Under the pieces are notes generated by a model. The model was given only the letters and a program-made list of their open reading frames with translations. It was not told the origin of the DNA and ran no database searches. Source: Phaeosaccion multiseriatum (Eukaryota > Ochrophyta, other classes). Taken from it: a DNA stretch of 64,000 bases. Shown piece by piece: positions 12,601 through 27,945 of this stretch; within the stretch, counting starts at the first letter, position 1; every line of letters begins with the position of its first letter. The DNA lies in assembly GCA_965112735.1 (NCBI GenBank), contig OZ218952.1, forward strand, positions 868,001 to 932,000, written 5' to 3'. Made by a program: the position numbers and the translations under genes.

Positions 12601-13359
12601 AAGGCGCAAGCAAGGGGGATTTCTCACGTGGAAGGACCCCACCCCAACCCGGAGGTCGGGATGTGTGAGCGTGTGTGTGCGTGCGTGCATGAGCCACATT
12701 AGCGTCTTGCGGCACAAGAGAGAGGGCACAGAGAGAATATGGAAGACGCAAAAGGGCAGCGCTTATGCTGCTGCTGCTGCTGCTGTACTTGTGTCTGTAT
12801 GTCGCTCGTTCTCTCTTTTGTACATCCATATCCCTTCTCTGTTTGTGTGCGTGTGAATGTGAAACCACCCACCTTCCCCTTCTCCTCACCCCACCCCACC
12901 CCACGCCCTACTCCCCTCTCTCCCTCTCCAGGTCCGCTACACCATCCTGACCTGCCTGGTGATCGCCCTCGTGGACGCAAACATCCTGGCCGGTGTGTAC
13001 TACTGGGGCCTCGAGATCAACTCTGTCACCACTATTCAACTCGTCATGGCGGTGGGACTCATTGTGGATTGGATCGCACATCCCATCGACTATTATCTCC
13101 TGCAGGTGGGTGAGACGCTGCTGCACTTGCGGCAAGAGTAGAAGAGCAGAGAGAGAGAGAGAGGGCGGACGGTACTCACCAAGGCGCTTTGTCAGCAGAG
13201 CAGAGAGGGGAGTGAATTCACACACACACACACTCTCTCTCTCTCTTTCTCCAGATCGCCTATTCTCGTTCTCCCGCTCTCTCTGTCGGAGGGCCTCCGT
13301 ACGTACTCACGCTCCGTACTGACTCGCCCTCCTCCCTTTTCCCTCCCCCACACACCGCA

Positions 13360-13412
<53 letters not shown>

Positions 13413-14088
13413 CCACGAGCAGGACAAGGCGCTTTCAACGAAGGACCGCGTCATCGCCGGCATGAGTGAGATCGGTCCCTCCGTCTTTCTCGGGGGCGGC
13501 ACCACCCTGCTGGGTATTATCCCTCTCGGCTTCGCTCAGAACGACATTTTCCGCATCTTCTGCAGGGTACGTGAGGACAAAGCTTTATGACTAGACAGCA
13601 GCCGTCGCCACCACCACCTCCTCCTCCTCCTATGACTATGACTATGACTATGACCAGACGGCAGCCGTCGTGTCGTTTCGTCGCCAAGACGCAGCGGTCG
13701 CGTCGTTTCCTTTGGCATCGTGTAGAAACGCCTGTGTCTAAACCTTTTTGCTGTTGTCATCGGCAATCCCTTACTCACTCCCTCTCTCCCTCCCTCCCTC
13801 ACTCCCTCCCTCACTCCCTCCCCCCCCCCCCTCCCCTCTCCCCTCTCCCCCCCCCCCCCGTCGCAGATGTTCTTCTGCATCATCGTATTCGGCGTGTTCC
13901 ACGGAATTGTCTTCGTGCCCGTCCTCCTCAGCTTCGACCCCACCAAAAACGGGGGTCACTCCCTCCCCAGCGCCGCCGCCGCCGCTGCCGCTATTGGTGA
14001 TACGCACCACGATGCGCAACAGAACGGCCTGCACGCCGGGCCTGGCAAGGGCAACGGCTCGCAAGCTGTCATCGCGGGGGGGGGGTAA
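6619..14088 (+). CDS. Patched/dispatched-like RND-family membrane protein with sterol-sensing-type domain, 18 exons
   Basis: Exons: 6619-6870, 7013-7126, 7350-7420, 7601-7721, 7906-8132, 8365-8543, 8741-8933, 9138-9323, 9676-9914, 10132-10261, 10455-10565, 11058-11141, 11253-11546, 11952-12097, 12377-12482, 12932-13105, 13423-13566, 13867-14088 (TAA); about 1000 aa. The architecture is that of Patched-related proteins: an N-terminal helix (TTLTVCFICFIGLLNAE), a first extracellular loop with GGANVLTLPYMEQ, then a helix bundle with the TM4 motif IIVGIGVDDMYII. A second half repeats the pattern, with GLIVDWIAHPIDY in the TM10 region. GxxxD/DD in TM4 and TM10 are the proton- or cation-relay residues of RND transporters, so lipid or sterol export is a reasonable inference. 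All junctions keep phase except exon 2 to exon 3 (phase 0 into a phase 1 acceptor), where a small exon or base error may be hidden. An ATG at 6649 is an alternative start. Confidence 0.85.
10616..10935 (+). repeat. (ACTC)n-type degenerate repeat in intron 11 of the Patched-like gene
   Basis: Imperfect CACTCACTCACT repeats with higher-order blocks such as ACACACTCCCATCACTCACGCACTC repeated three times. The THSLTHSL-type reading frames through it are artefacts. Confidence 0.85.
13369..13410 (+). repeat. (CA)n microsatellite in intron 16 of the Patched-like gene
   Basis: A pure CA dinucleotide run immediately upstream of the exon 17 acceptor at 13422. Confidence 0.95.
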
Positions 14089-14823
14089 CGTACTGTAACG
14101 GCCAGGGCATGACACAGCCAAATGAAGGGATGGATCACAGGATGGATGAATGAAAGGATGGATGAAGGGATGGATCACAGGATGGATGAAAGATTCAAAA
14201 GGTTATAGTAGGCAAGAGGGGAGAGGGACGGAGGGAGGGAGGGAGGGAGGGAGGGGTGTGGGGGTGGGAATTCTTTCGTCCGCTCATCGTACTGCGGCCT
14301 CGCATGAAGGGATGAACGGGTGCACGAAGGTCGTTAAAAAGGCAAACGGGGGGAGCGTTTTACATTGCAGCGTCGTTGATTTTCAACGTTGGCTCTTCTA
14401 GTTGGTGTATTGTCCGAAAAGAGAGGGCGTGAAAAGGACTGGACTGTTATTTTGAAAGGTTGTGTTATTAAATCAAGCATTGCTTCTTGGGTGGAGGAGC
14501 GGTTATAATCGGCTCAGCTCTTGAAGCTCCGGACTGGGTGGCGTGATAAAAAGCCTCTATACAAGTGGCAAGGTGTGCAGTGAAGGGAAAGGGGAGATGA
14601 ATGAAATGGGGGCCATTTTTGGCTTATTATGTGAAGTATATCACATACTTATAGCGGGGGGGACATTGATGGCTCTACCAGCCCTCTTCCTTCTATACTT
14701 CTTTCGATAAGAAAAATACGTGCCTGCATAATTAAAAGAGTCGCTCTTCCTTCCCTCTTCTGCTTCGCTACCAGGTGCTGGTTTTTGCAGAGGAGGTTTG
14801 CATTGTGCGCCCTCTGCCACTGG
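14089..14823. other. Convergent intergenic region with a short GGATGGAT repeat
   Basis: 3' regions of the Patched-like gene and of fasciclin gene 1. The block AAGGGATGGATCACAGG recurs at about 14124 and 14165 among GGATGAAT-type units. GGGA repeats lie at about 14229-14255. No gene recognised. Confidence 0.6.
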
Positions 14824-14918
14824 CTAAACCACTACAAACTCAAACTGAGCGTCGTTAGGATCCACCTTGTCTTCAGCCTCGTCGTTGCGCCGCTGTCTTC
14901 TGTCTCCTCCTCCTCCTC

Positions 14919-14970
<52 letters not shown>

Positions 14971-15705
14971 TGCGGTTGCTGCTACTGTTCCTTCTCCTGC
15001 TGCTGCTCCTCCTCCTGCTGCTGCTGCTGCTGCTCCTCCTCCTGCCGCCGCCGCTGCTGCTGCTGCTGCTCCTCCTCCTCCTCCTCCTTCTCCTCCCCCC
15101 CCTCCTCCTCCTCCTCCTCCTCCTCCTCCTCCTCCTCCTCCTCCATCCGCAGCCTCCTCCTCCTCCACCTCCTCCCCCTCCTCGCTTATTGTGGAGGGCA
15201 GCAGCAGACCATCTATACTAAACAGCACACCAGCGCAGGAGCTGAAAAGATTTGGCTGGTTGATTATGGTTTGTGCCCCCCTGGCATCAGTTATCACACC
15301 AGCAGCGTTGATGGAGAAGGTTTCGCCGATGGCGAGAGTCGTCACTGTAGTACTGAGCACCTCCGAGACAGGTCGAGCCCCGGGCACAATGTGATAGCGA
15401 AGGATTTCGCCGAGAGCCTCGGTGTCGATCGAAGCAACATTAGTAGTGCCGAGGGAGAGTGCGGCGAACGCCTCGTCCGTCGGAAGGAAGATGGTTAGCT
15501 TCTGCTCGGTCTCCGCAAAGATGGTGGCGATGCCTGCCGCCGCGAGAGCCGCAAGAGCCGTGTCGAACTCCCCTTCGTTGTCTCCACCAGGAGCGTTAAG
15601 CTCCGTCAGGCTTGTCACCAAGCTCTTACACTCCCTCTGAGCACCCGCCAGAGCGACGACTACGGCCACGGCTGCAGCTATAGCGAGCTTGGAGATAGGA
15701 GGCAT
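14824..15705 (-). CDS. Fasciclin (FAS1) domain secreted protein, intronless copy
   Basis: Single exon, 293 aa. It has a signal peptide (PPISKLAIAAAVAVVVALAGAQ), then one FAS1 domain at about residues 25-175. The domain has the conserved H1 box LTIFLPTDEAFAALS, the YHIVPG element, and the H2-like end VLFSIDGLLLPST. FAS1 domains mediate adhesion between extracellular matrix or cell-wall molecules. The C-terminal third is Gly/Ala-rich, encoded by TGC/TCC repeats at 14912-15176, and ends in a short charged tail. No GPI-anchor hydrophobic tail is evident. It lies head-to-tail with a second FAS1 gene (16463-17435), to which leader and core are clearly related, so a local duplication is likely. Confidence 0.85.
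14912..15176 (-). repeat. In-frame GCA/GGA microsatellite block (poly-Ala/Gly)
   Basis: About 265 nt of TGC and TCC triplets on the plus strand encoding the Ala/Gly tail of fasciclin gene 1. Confidence 0.9.
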
Positions 15706-16462
15706 GGAATGCTTCTGGGCCGTAAGAACCCCCTCCTGGCTTCGGGCTTCTGGCCGCAGGCCAGCGCTGGCTTCCCGGCTTTCGGCCGTAGGCCGCCTCT
15801 GGCTTCTGGCTTGTCACTCTTTCCCGCTGGTGACTTGCTTCTGCTGGTCGCAGCCCAGCCCCTGGCTTCTCGGCTTTGGCCGACAAAAGGCAAAAAGGGC
15901 TCACTGTGATATATGGTCACAGCTGGCGCCTGCTCCCTCATTTCCCTCTCTCTCTCTCTCTCTCTCCTCTCTTGTTCAGTAGAGGAGGAATAATTCCAGG
16001 CGAGGAGGCCAGCCCGCCTTTGCCCATCCACGCACCCAAACACCCCCACCACACTCCCCTTACTGTATGGTGGCGAGAAGTTCAGCGCGTGTATGTGAGG
16101 CGCCTTCGCACTCACTCACGTGCTGCTGCCAGGGGCGGTGGCGGCGGCGGCGGGGAGGAAGCGAGCAGATGGCAACCGAAGGGGGATGATGAGGTGCTCC
16201 GGCGATACGACGACTCGACGCTCCGGGTGGCGGCGGCGGGGGTGAGCAGGGGGAGGTGTTGCGGGAGCTGCGCGAGGAGAGAGAGAGCCCTCTGGCGCAT
16301 TGGCCTCGGCTGATGGGGGCAGGAAGTGTGACAGTGACTACCGTCCCCGAAGAAGGTGCATCCGTCTGCTACTCAGGGATGCTCAGGCATCATATTGTAG
16401 AAAAAGAAAAGAAAAAGATGAGAGAGCGTGTGCTTTAAGTGTGGTTTCCTTTAAGGAGTAGG
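15706..16462. other. Spacer between the two fasciclin genes
   Basis: Holds the 5' region of copy 1 and the 3' region of copy 2. 15720-15890 contains repeated GGCTTCTGGC-like units and small palindromes such as GGCCGTAGGCC. 15941-15964 is a (TC)n run. No gene seen. Confidence 0.55.
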
Positions 16463-17435
16463 CTATTCATCCTCCTCCTCCTCGGACGAGTCGGACGATT
16501 CCTCCTCCTCGTCTTCGTCCTCCTCCTCCTCCTCCTCCTCCTCCTCCTCCTCCTCCTCCTCCTCCTCCGCCTCCTCCTCCTCCTGATCGCCGTCCTCTTC
16601 CTCCCCGTCTTCACCAGGAGTCTGGTCGCCGACAGTCGAGGGGAAAATCACAAGTTCAATGACATGCACTACCCCCGCGCAGGAGATCGAGAGATCCGGC
16701 CCGCTGATATTGGCCGTACGGCCCAGCGCGTCAGTGATCACACCCTCGGCGCTGACGGAGAAGGTTTCACCATTGAGGGTCGTGATTTCGTTTCCCAAAA
16801 CGTCTTGGGCAGGAAGAGCGCCTGGGGCGACGTGATATGTCAGGACTTCGACGAGAAGATTGTTGGGGACGGGCGCGGATGCGACATCGAAGCAAGTGTT
16901 TGAAACCTCGTCACCCGTGCACAACAACTGAGCGGCGAACGCCTCGTCGGTCGGAAGGAAGATGGTCAGCGCCTGTGAGGGAAGTACGGCAAAAGTGCGA
17001 GATAAAGGATGTCAGATTTGATTTCTCGCTTCGCGCCCTCTGTCCTACAGTTGACTGACGCACCTCCTCGCTCTCGGTCAAGGTTGTTCCCAAGTCCGCC
17101 GCCACTAAAGCGGCAAGAGCAGTGTCAAACTGCCCTGGAATGATGGAAAGTGTCAGAGTGCGCGAGGGAAGTGAGGTAGACAGAGCGGGCGGGAGTCAGA
17201 GCGGGCGGGGCATCGAGGAGTAAGAGGCAAAGCACAACAAGGCGCGTAATGCTATGCTTGCACCTTCATTGTCACCACCAGCAGCATTCAGCTCTGTGAG
17301 AACGGCCACCAGGTCAGTGTCACACTCCTCGGCGACGGGGGCAGTGGTGGCCTCAGGGGTGGCCTCCTGAGCACCTGCCAGAGCGACGATTGCTGCCACC
17401 ACTGCGGCCAGAGCGAGCTTAGAGATGGGAGACAT
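16463..17435 (-). CDS. Fasciclin (FAS1) domain secreted protein, three-exon copy
   Basis: Exons in reading order 17435-17264, 17134-17064 and 16972-16463; phases 1 then 0 close exactly, giving 250 aa. It has a signal peptide (SPISKLALAAVVAAIVALAGAQ), then one FAS1 domain with TIFLPTDEAFAAQLL, VLTYHVAPGALP and the ending HVIELVIFPST. The C-terminus is a very acidic Glu/Asp/Ser tail encoded by a TCC repeat on the plus strand (about 16470-16590). Compared with the tandem copy downstream, the fold is shared but two Cys-containing segments (LCTGDEVSNTCFD) are added. Role: extracellular or cell-wall adhesion by family inference. Confidence 0.85.
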
Positions 17436-17649
17436 GGAGGCGGAGGATGCGATAGAATGCTCGAAAACGTAGCGGGGGGGGGGGAGAAGTAAGTTGTGGT
17501 GGTGCGGGTCGTGCGGGTCGTCGGGCCGAGATCCAATATTGACACACAAAAAAAAGGGCTCGGGGAACGTTCGTAGCGTTGGGAAGCTAGTTGGTGATAC
17601 AGTCGTCGCCATTTGGTTTTAAACTTTTTATTTTTTACCTCTCCTCTCG

Positions 17650-23002
<5,353 letters not shown>

Positions 23003-23364
23003 GCTGTCACTAAGCCGCAACTTACCAACCCTACGAAAATTCAGTACAGCCCCAGTTATCAGAGGTGGGGCAGTAGAGCAGGCGAGGGAGGAACAGGAGG
23101 GGAGGGAGGAAAAGGGAGGAGAGTAAGTTTCAGTTTCAGTTGATGTATTTTGTTTTCCCGATCGATCTCAATCGATCTTGCTGCTTCGACCGAGGACCTC
23201 ACCACTGTTTGCGCTCTTCTTCCCTTTGTCTATTTGCCTCTTGGATACACTGCCCTACTCCCAAGCCGCATCTCCGTCATAGCCGCGGAGCTAAAGCTCG
23301 CCCGGCAGCTTGTACGGAGTCTCCGGGCGACCCGAAGGAACCCTTCCCAGATTTGAACATCATC
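23003..23364. promoter_or_regulatory. Divergent spacer between NUP107 and the coiled-coil gene
   Basis: 362 bp between start codons. It contains GTTTCAGTTTCAGTT at about 23127-23141, a motif with relatives at 48225-48248 and 56060-56076. Shared promoter function is inferred from geometry. Confidence 0.4.
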
Positions 23365-24138
23365 ATGGGGAATTTCCTTTCCTCCTCCGCTCACAAGGAC
23401 CTCGCTGAGGAGATTCATCGCCTTCGTGCGGAGATCGAGTGCCTCAGCAAAGCCCATGGCACTTCGAAGGAAGAGGTGCGGGAACTCAAGGCCAGAATGG
23501 CGGAGCTTCAGGCAGAGGCACCCATCGCATTGAACGATCTGAAGGCGGGCCTCGATAAAGCCGAGTCGGACCGAGTCGCTTGGGCTACAGCCGCCTCTCT
23601 TGAGAAGGACGAGAAACTGATGGAGAGGGTGGAAGAGACGCGGGTAGCGTTCGAGACAAGCGTGGGCGTGCTTCGCTCGGCCTTGGATGACTTGTCCGCG
23701 CAGGCCACCGCTTCTGGCAACGCGGTCGAAGAAAATCGGGTAGCGATCGAGAAGAGTGTGGGTTCGCTTCACTCGGCCATGTGCGAGGTAGCCTCGAAGG
23801 TCACCGCTCTGGAGGAGGGCCAGAAGGGTGACACGGCCTTTTCGAAGGCCATGAGGGGTTTTTTCCCGGGCGGGAGCAGCAGCACCGAGAGCAGCAGCGA
23901 CAGCAGCGACAGCAGCAACAGCAGCGACAGCAGCGATAGCAGCGGCAGTAAGAGAAGGAGGAGTAGTAGTAGCAGCAGCAGCAGCAACAGCAGTTGTAGC
24001 AGCAGCAGCAGCACCACCACCACCAGCAACACCAGCACCAGCGCAGTGACGCCACGCGATTCCTCCTCCTCCAAACGGCGAAAGCAGGGACACGGCATCG
24101 CTTCAGTGATCAAGCCCGGACCAGCGCCAGAGGAATGA
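23365..24138 (+). CDS. Hypothetical N-myristoylated coiled-coil protein with Ser-rich tail
   Basis: Single exon, 257 aa from the ATG at 23365. I recognise no family. The start MGNFLSSS fits an N-myristoylation signal (Gly2, Ser6), suggesting membrane tethering. Residues about 10-150 are a heptad-like helical region rich in Glu, Lys, Ala and Leu. Two related segments, ETRVAFETSVGVLRSAL and ENRVAIEKSVGSLHSAM, look like an internal duplication. The C-terminal third is a Ser/Asp tract (AGC repeats about 23876-24015) followed by a basic Lys/Arg patch (SSSKRRKQG). The frame continues upstream to 23140 without support. Regular codon use in the helical part argues for a real gene. Function unknown. 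Confidence 0.6.
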   Translation: MGNFLSSSAHKDLAEEIHRLRAEIECLSKAHGTSKEEVRELKARMAELQAEAPIALNDLKAGLDKAESDRVAWATAASLEKDEKLMERVEETRVAFETSVGVLRSALDDLSAQATASGNAVEENRVAIEKSVGSLHSAMCEVASKVTALEEGQKGDTAFSKAMRGFFPGGSSSTESSSDSSDSSNSSDSSDSSGSKRRRSSSSSSSSNSSCSSSSSTTTTSNTSTSAVTPRDSSSSKRRKQGHGIASVIKPGPAPEE

Positions 24139-24716
24139 AGCCCAGATCAGCTCCAGCCACTGAGCAGTAGCACCGGGTGGTGCTCGAAGTGAGTGCTGCC
24201 CCTTCCCCGAAGGAGGATACTCAGCAGCGCTCACCCGCGCGGAGTCGAGGTCGAACAGGAGAGCGACCTTTGCCCCCGGCGTGCTACTCGCCACACTCTT
24301 GGGTCCTTGGTACACTGCTTCGGTACGGAGGCCCATTGCATGGCCTCGCTCGTCTCCCCGTGCGTCTCCTACTACGACCCTTGCTTCACGAGCTTGCTTG
24401 CTTGTAGCGGATGGCTGGCGGACGCGACGAGTGACCACGTTTTTTTTGTTTTCTGCTGACAAGGCAAAACCATCCCTCTTGCCGAAGTGTGCAGGATCGC
24501 GCTTCGATACGGACAAGGGCGAGCCAAGATGTACAGCAATGCGAGCGGGAGGTTTTTATAGGGAGAGGGAGAGAGGGAGGGTCTAGTGTACGAGTTCAGG
24601 ACATCGGGCACCAGCCAATCAAATGAAGAAAAAGGCAATCAATTCCATCCCCCCGTCTTCGCAGAAGTGGCACGGCACTTGAACTCGCAAGTAGGAGGGA
24701 GGAGGGGGGCGACGAG
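24139..24716. other. Intergenic region, nothing recognised
   Basis: Between the coiled-coil gene stop and the Gep4-type gene start. A short (GA)n run sits at about 24560-24580. Open frames on both strands lack domains. Confidence 0.55.
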
Positions 24717-25968
24717 ATGAGTGAGAGAGTCGAAGAAGAGAGGATCGAGGATCAAAAACTGAAACGAAAACTGCCCTTCCCCCGGCCCGCCATAAATCCC
24801 ATAAACCGGTGTGTGATGCCACGAGGAGGCGGGGCGCAGCCGATACTGCGTCCTATCTTGGCTCTTGTGGGTCTTGTGTTACTGACTGTGGAAGCAGGCG
24901 CCATGACAATGTCGTGGCTGGGCCAGAGCTTCAACTCAAAGGCGATGCTGACCTTGGGGAAGGTGATGCGCCAACCCAACCTCGCGGTGCCTAAGCTCAC
25001 CCTCGATCACGTGGGTCTTATCGACTTTGCCGAGCTGCGAAGGCAGGGAATCAGGGGGATCATCTTCGACAAGGACAACACGCTGACTGCTCCCTATGTG
25101 GAGGAGCTGCACCCCCTCGTAGAGGAGGGCTTGGCGAGGTGCAAGAAGGAGTTTGGAGACAGGTGAGTCCTACGGCGAGCGACAAATAGCGCTAAAAGCC
25201 ATAGAGCTGGACACCTTGTCTCTCTCTCTCTCCTTACGAGATGCCCCATCCGCTTCTCTCTCATCCCCTCATCAATCTGTGTGGACTCTCCCATTCATCC
25301 CCACCTCCTGCTCCTCCTCCTCCTCCTCCTCCTCCTCCTCCTCCTCCTCCTCCTCCTCCACTGCCCACTGTCATAGGGTTTGTATCATGAGCAACTCTGC
25401 AGGCACCAACGACGACGCGGAATTTGTGGCGGCTCTTCGCATTGAGGAAAAGCTCGGCATTCCCGTGCTACGCCACACAGAGAAGAAGCCGGGAGGACTG
25501 GCAGAAACCTTAGCATTCTTCTCCTCGCAGAGCCCTTCCGCGGAAGGGGCAGCAGCAGCAGACGACCGCGGCACGCCGGGCGGAGTTGGGGCAGAGGCTG
25601 CGGCGGTGGCGGCAGCACCAGCACCAGCAGAAGAAGATGGGGGAGGGGAAGGTCCCATCCACCCCTCCAACCTCTGCGTCATTGGCGACCGCCTGCTGAC
25701 AGATATTGTCTTTGGTAACTTACACGGCATGTTCACGATCCACACCTTGCCCCTGACCCTCAAGGGTGACAACGTGGTGGCGGCAGCGGCTCGATTCCTC
25801 GAATCTAAGCTCATCCTCCCTCTGCTACGGAGGAAGTATCGGGTCACGGGCCTCCCCCCGCCGCCGGTACCTGAGGCCAGAGTCGCAGACCCACCGCACG
25901 GTGATGCTGCTGCCTCCCCCTCTCTCCGCTCGGAGGAAGAGCATGAGGAGGCTGATCGAAAGCCGTAG
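24717..25968 (+). CDS. Gep4-type mitochondrial phosphatidylglycerophosphate phosphatase (HAD family), two exons
   Basis: Exons 24717-25162 and 25377-25968 (TAG), joined in phase 2, 345 aa. HAD motif I is FDKDNTLTAPY (DxDxT nucleophile, about 25066-25098). Motif II is the Ser in IMSNSAG (about 25384-25404). Motif III is the Lys in TEKKPGG. Motif IV is VIGDRLLTDIVFGN (about 25678-25720). The SWLGQSFNSKA start of the domain and the DNTLT/SNSAG/GDRxLTD set are specific to the Gep4/PGPP1 branch, which dephosphorylates phosphatidylglycerophosphate on the way to phosphatidylglycerol and cardiolipin. A hydrophobic segment (ILRPILALVGLVLLTVEAG) precedes the domain. A low-complexity Ala/Gly/Glu insert lies between motifs III and IV, and a polar tail follows. 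ATGs at 24812 and 24902 are alternative starts. The organelle is not certain. Confidence 0.87.
25311..25362 (+). repeat. (TCC)n tract in the intron of the Gep4-type gene
   Basis: About 17 TCC units just upstream of the exon 2 acceptor, acting as part of the pyrimidine tract. Confidence 0.9.
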
Positions 25969-26511
25969 GCATTTGGTCTGCGGTCACTGGAGCTCAGAGA
26001 GAGGAGAGACGTGAGCATGTGCGCTCGCACACGCACTGTGTCAGAGAGAGAGGCGCACACACACACACAATGCAGCTGATGTATAACTAACTATACAGCA
26101 GGCGCGAAGAGAGAGAGAGGCAGCACGAGATGAAGCGAGAGAAGAGACGAAGAGCTGGGGAGTAGTTCATACCCACTCATTTACTACTTGAGAGGCATTT
26201 ATCACTCTTCAGATGTGGAGCAGATTGGATCCGCGCCAGATGCGAGGAGAGAGAGAGGCCTGTTGCGAAGGTTGCCTGGGAAGGGATGTCTCCCTCCCTC
26301 CCTCCCTCCCTCTTTACAGCCAGATACTGTAAAAGCCTTTCATGCAGGGGAGAAAGCGTTGAGCTGTCCCTACATGAGTACTGAGTGAGTCAGAGTTATA
26401 TATATACAGTATTTGGGTGAATATTATAATTCCACTGTTACACTCCATCCCCCTCCACTGGTCCCCCTACTGGCTCCTCTGCTGAATGGCTCTTACGATG
26501 TACTTGAAGTA
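25969..26511. other. Intergenic region left of the MITE-like element
   Basis: 3' flank of the Gep4-type gene. Holds short (AC)n (about 26057) and (GA)n runs, TCCC repeats (about 26290-26312) and a TATATATA stretch (26398-26405). No gene recognised. Confidence 0.55.
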
Positions 26512-26951
26512 TCAGCCCCATGCACGCCTAGCGGTTTTGCTCTAGGCCGCTCACTTTTCAGTCCTAGGCGGCCTCTAGCCCGCCTCTAGGCAGCCTCCCA
26601 GTGATCGTGGGCGCGTGCGTGGTGCCGCCCAGCCAGTGGCTGGGTAGCAGCACACCTGTAGGCCTGCACTCCTCGTAGGGCCAGCGAGGCGGAAAGAGAC
26701 AGCACGAACCTCTACTCCTCACTTCCAATCCCATGCAATACATACATTTGCTTAAAACTGACTACTCTTTGCACTCTGGGCACTTCCACCGTCCGCCTAG
26801 TTGGCGTCTGCCCTAGGCCGCGGGCCTCCGGCCCGCCTAGGCCGCCTAGGCGGCGGCATATATATAGGCCGAGGGCCTACGGCCCTCGCTAGGCCGGGCA
26901 ATTTTCCCAAATAGGCCTAGGCGTAAGGCCGCTAGGCGTGCATGGGGCTGA
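26512..26951. mobile_element. MITE-like non-autonomous DNA transposon, 440 bp
   Basis: Perfect 23-bp terminal inverted repeats: the left end at 26512-26534 (TCAGCCCCATGCACGCC...) is the reverse complement of 26929-26951. The element is flanked by a 7-bp direct repeat TGAAGTA at 26505-26511 and 26952-26958, which looks like a target-site duplication. One more base could extend it to 8 bp if the inverted repeat is read as starting at CAG, which would be imperfect. The interior has no ORF but is full of palindromes built on CCTAGG and GGCCTA, for example the GCCTAGGC boxes and AGGCCGAGGGCCT at about 26866-26890. CAG-initiated ends with 7-8 bp duplications suggest a hAT-type origin, but this is inference. 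Confidence 0.8.
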
Positions 26952-27062
26952 TGAAGTATTCTGTATGCCCTCGTTGAGAGCATGCTTACCATCGCTCGGG
27001 CCCCGGCCCGGTAGCAGAGCGCCACTTGTTCCTGGAACGGGCGCAGCTTTCGGAGAGACCTT

Positions 27063-27121
27063 CGGCCCTGGACAAGATTCCTAAATCCCCCCCAGTAATC
27101 AGGTAATCTTGTCCAGGGCCG
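27063..27121. other. 17-bp perfect hairpin (CGGCCCTGGACAAGATT arms)
   Basis: 27063-27079 is the exact reverse complement of 27105-27121, with a 25-nt loop. It sits just right of the MITE-like element in noncoding DNA. It could be a second small element end or a structured RNA; function unknown. Confidence 0.75.
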
Positions 27122-27579
27122 ACAAAACCTCGCCCCACGCGCAGGGAGTAGCGAAGGCGTGGCGCTTCATTGTCGGACGTGGTCGGCCGACGTCGGCTTA
27201 AGGAGTCCCTTGCCGGCGTGGCTACCGTGGGACTCATGGTATCACGCCGGCTAGGACGACGCGCCGATGCCAGGAAGGACTCAAGGCAACACGTACTTGC
27301 CGAGTCCTCGCTTCGCCTGGCTGGCTGGGGCTGATGCCGCCGCGGACGTGGCATAGCGATTGCTGAGCAGAGTCTTGGGCACTGGGCCTTGCTCTGATGC
27401 GGTGATCGCCTCTTGCTTGCTTAAAGCCGCTCCGCCCCCCCCCCCCCGTCAAGTTAAGGAGGCTGCTGCTGCATCTCTTGCTTGGCCGGTCCCGTGTGGC
27501 GCGATCACTCCTCAACCGAAAGAATACTACGTCCAACCTTTTCTCTTCTTCTCCTCCCACCTGCCCCCCGACCTCCTCA

Positions 27580-27945
27580 TCACCAAGGGTCATCAAGCCT
27601 GCGTGGTGCAGTACAGTGAATTCGATCACTTGGGTCACAGAAGAAGGGCGACGAATGACGCAAGAGCTCTTCCTCCCACAACGACTCTCCTCCAGCGCCC
27701 TGCTCTCAAGCCGAACTTGTTGGCGGGGAGCATTCAGTGGTGCGCGCGGTGTCAATGGACATGGCCCTCAGCTCCCGCCCCTCTACTTCACCCGGGATGA
27801 GAAGAGTGGAACCTCTCCGAAGGGTGAGGGGGGGGACTCCATTCTCCTTCTCCAAGGCCTTCTTCCTGCCCGTCCACTCCTCCGTCATCTTTCGTTGCCT
27901 CGCCACCTGTTGATGCTGCATCTGGCTCGCTCCTGATCCCATCGT
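27580..27945 (-). repeat. Diverged 'MGSG' repeat, copy A
   Basis: On the minus strand an ATG at 27942 opens a 78-aa frame starting MGSGASQM and containing RRGSTLLIPG and TTECSPP. Copy B at 40140-40500 starts MGSGVSQM and contains RRGSTLLIRG and TDECSPP in the same order. DNA similarity is visible around AGAAGAGTGGAACCTCTCC (plus strand, about 27798). This may be the 5' part of a decayed transposon or of a multicopy gene. The frame is short and copy A shows no clear continuation, so I do not call a gene. Confidence 0.6.

Noticed and set aside
24103-24516. 137-residue minus-strand frame downstream of the coiled-coil gene
   Set aside because: No recognisable domain, no repeat elsewhere in the window, and no splice or start context that favours it.
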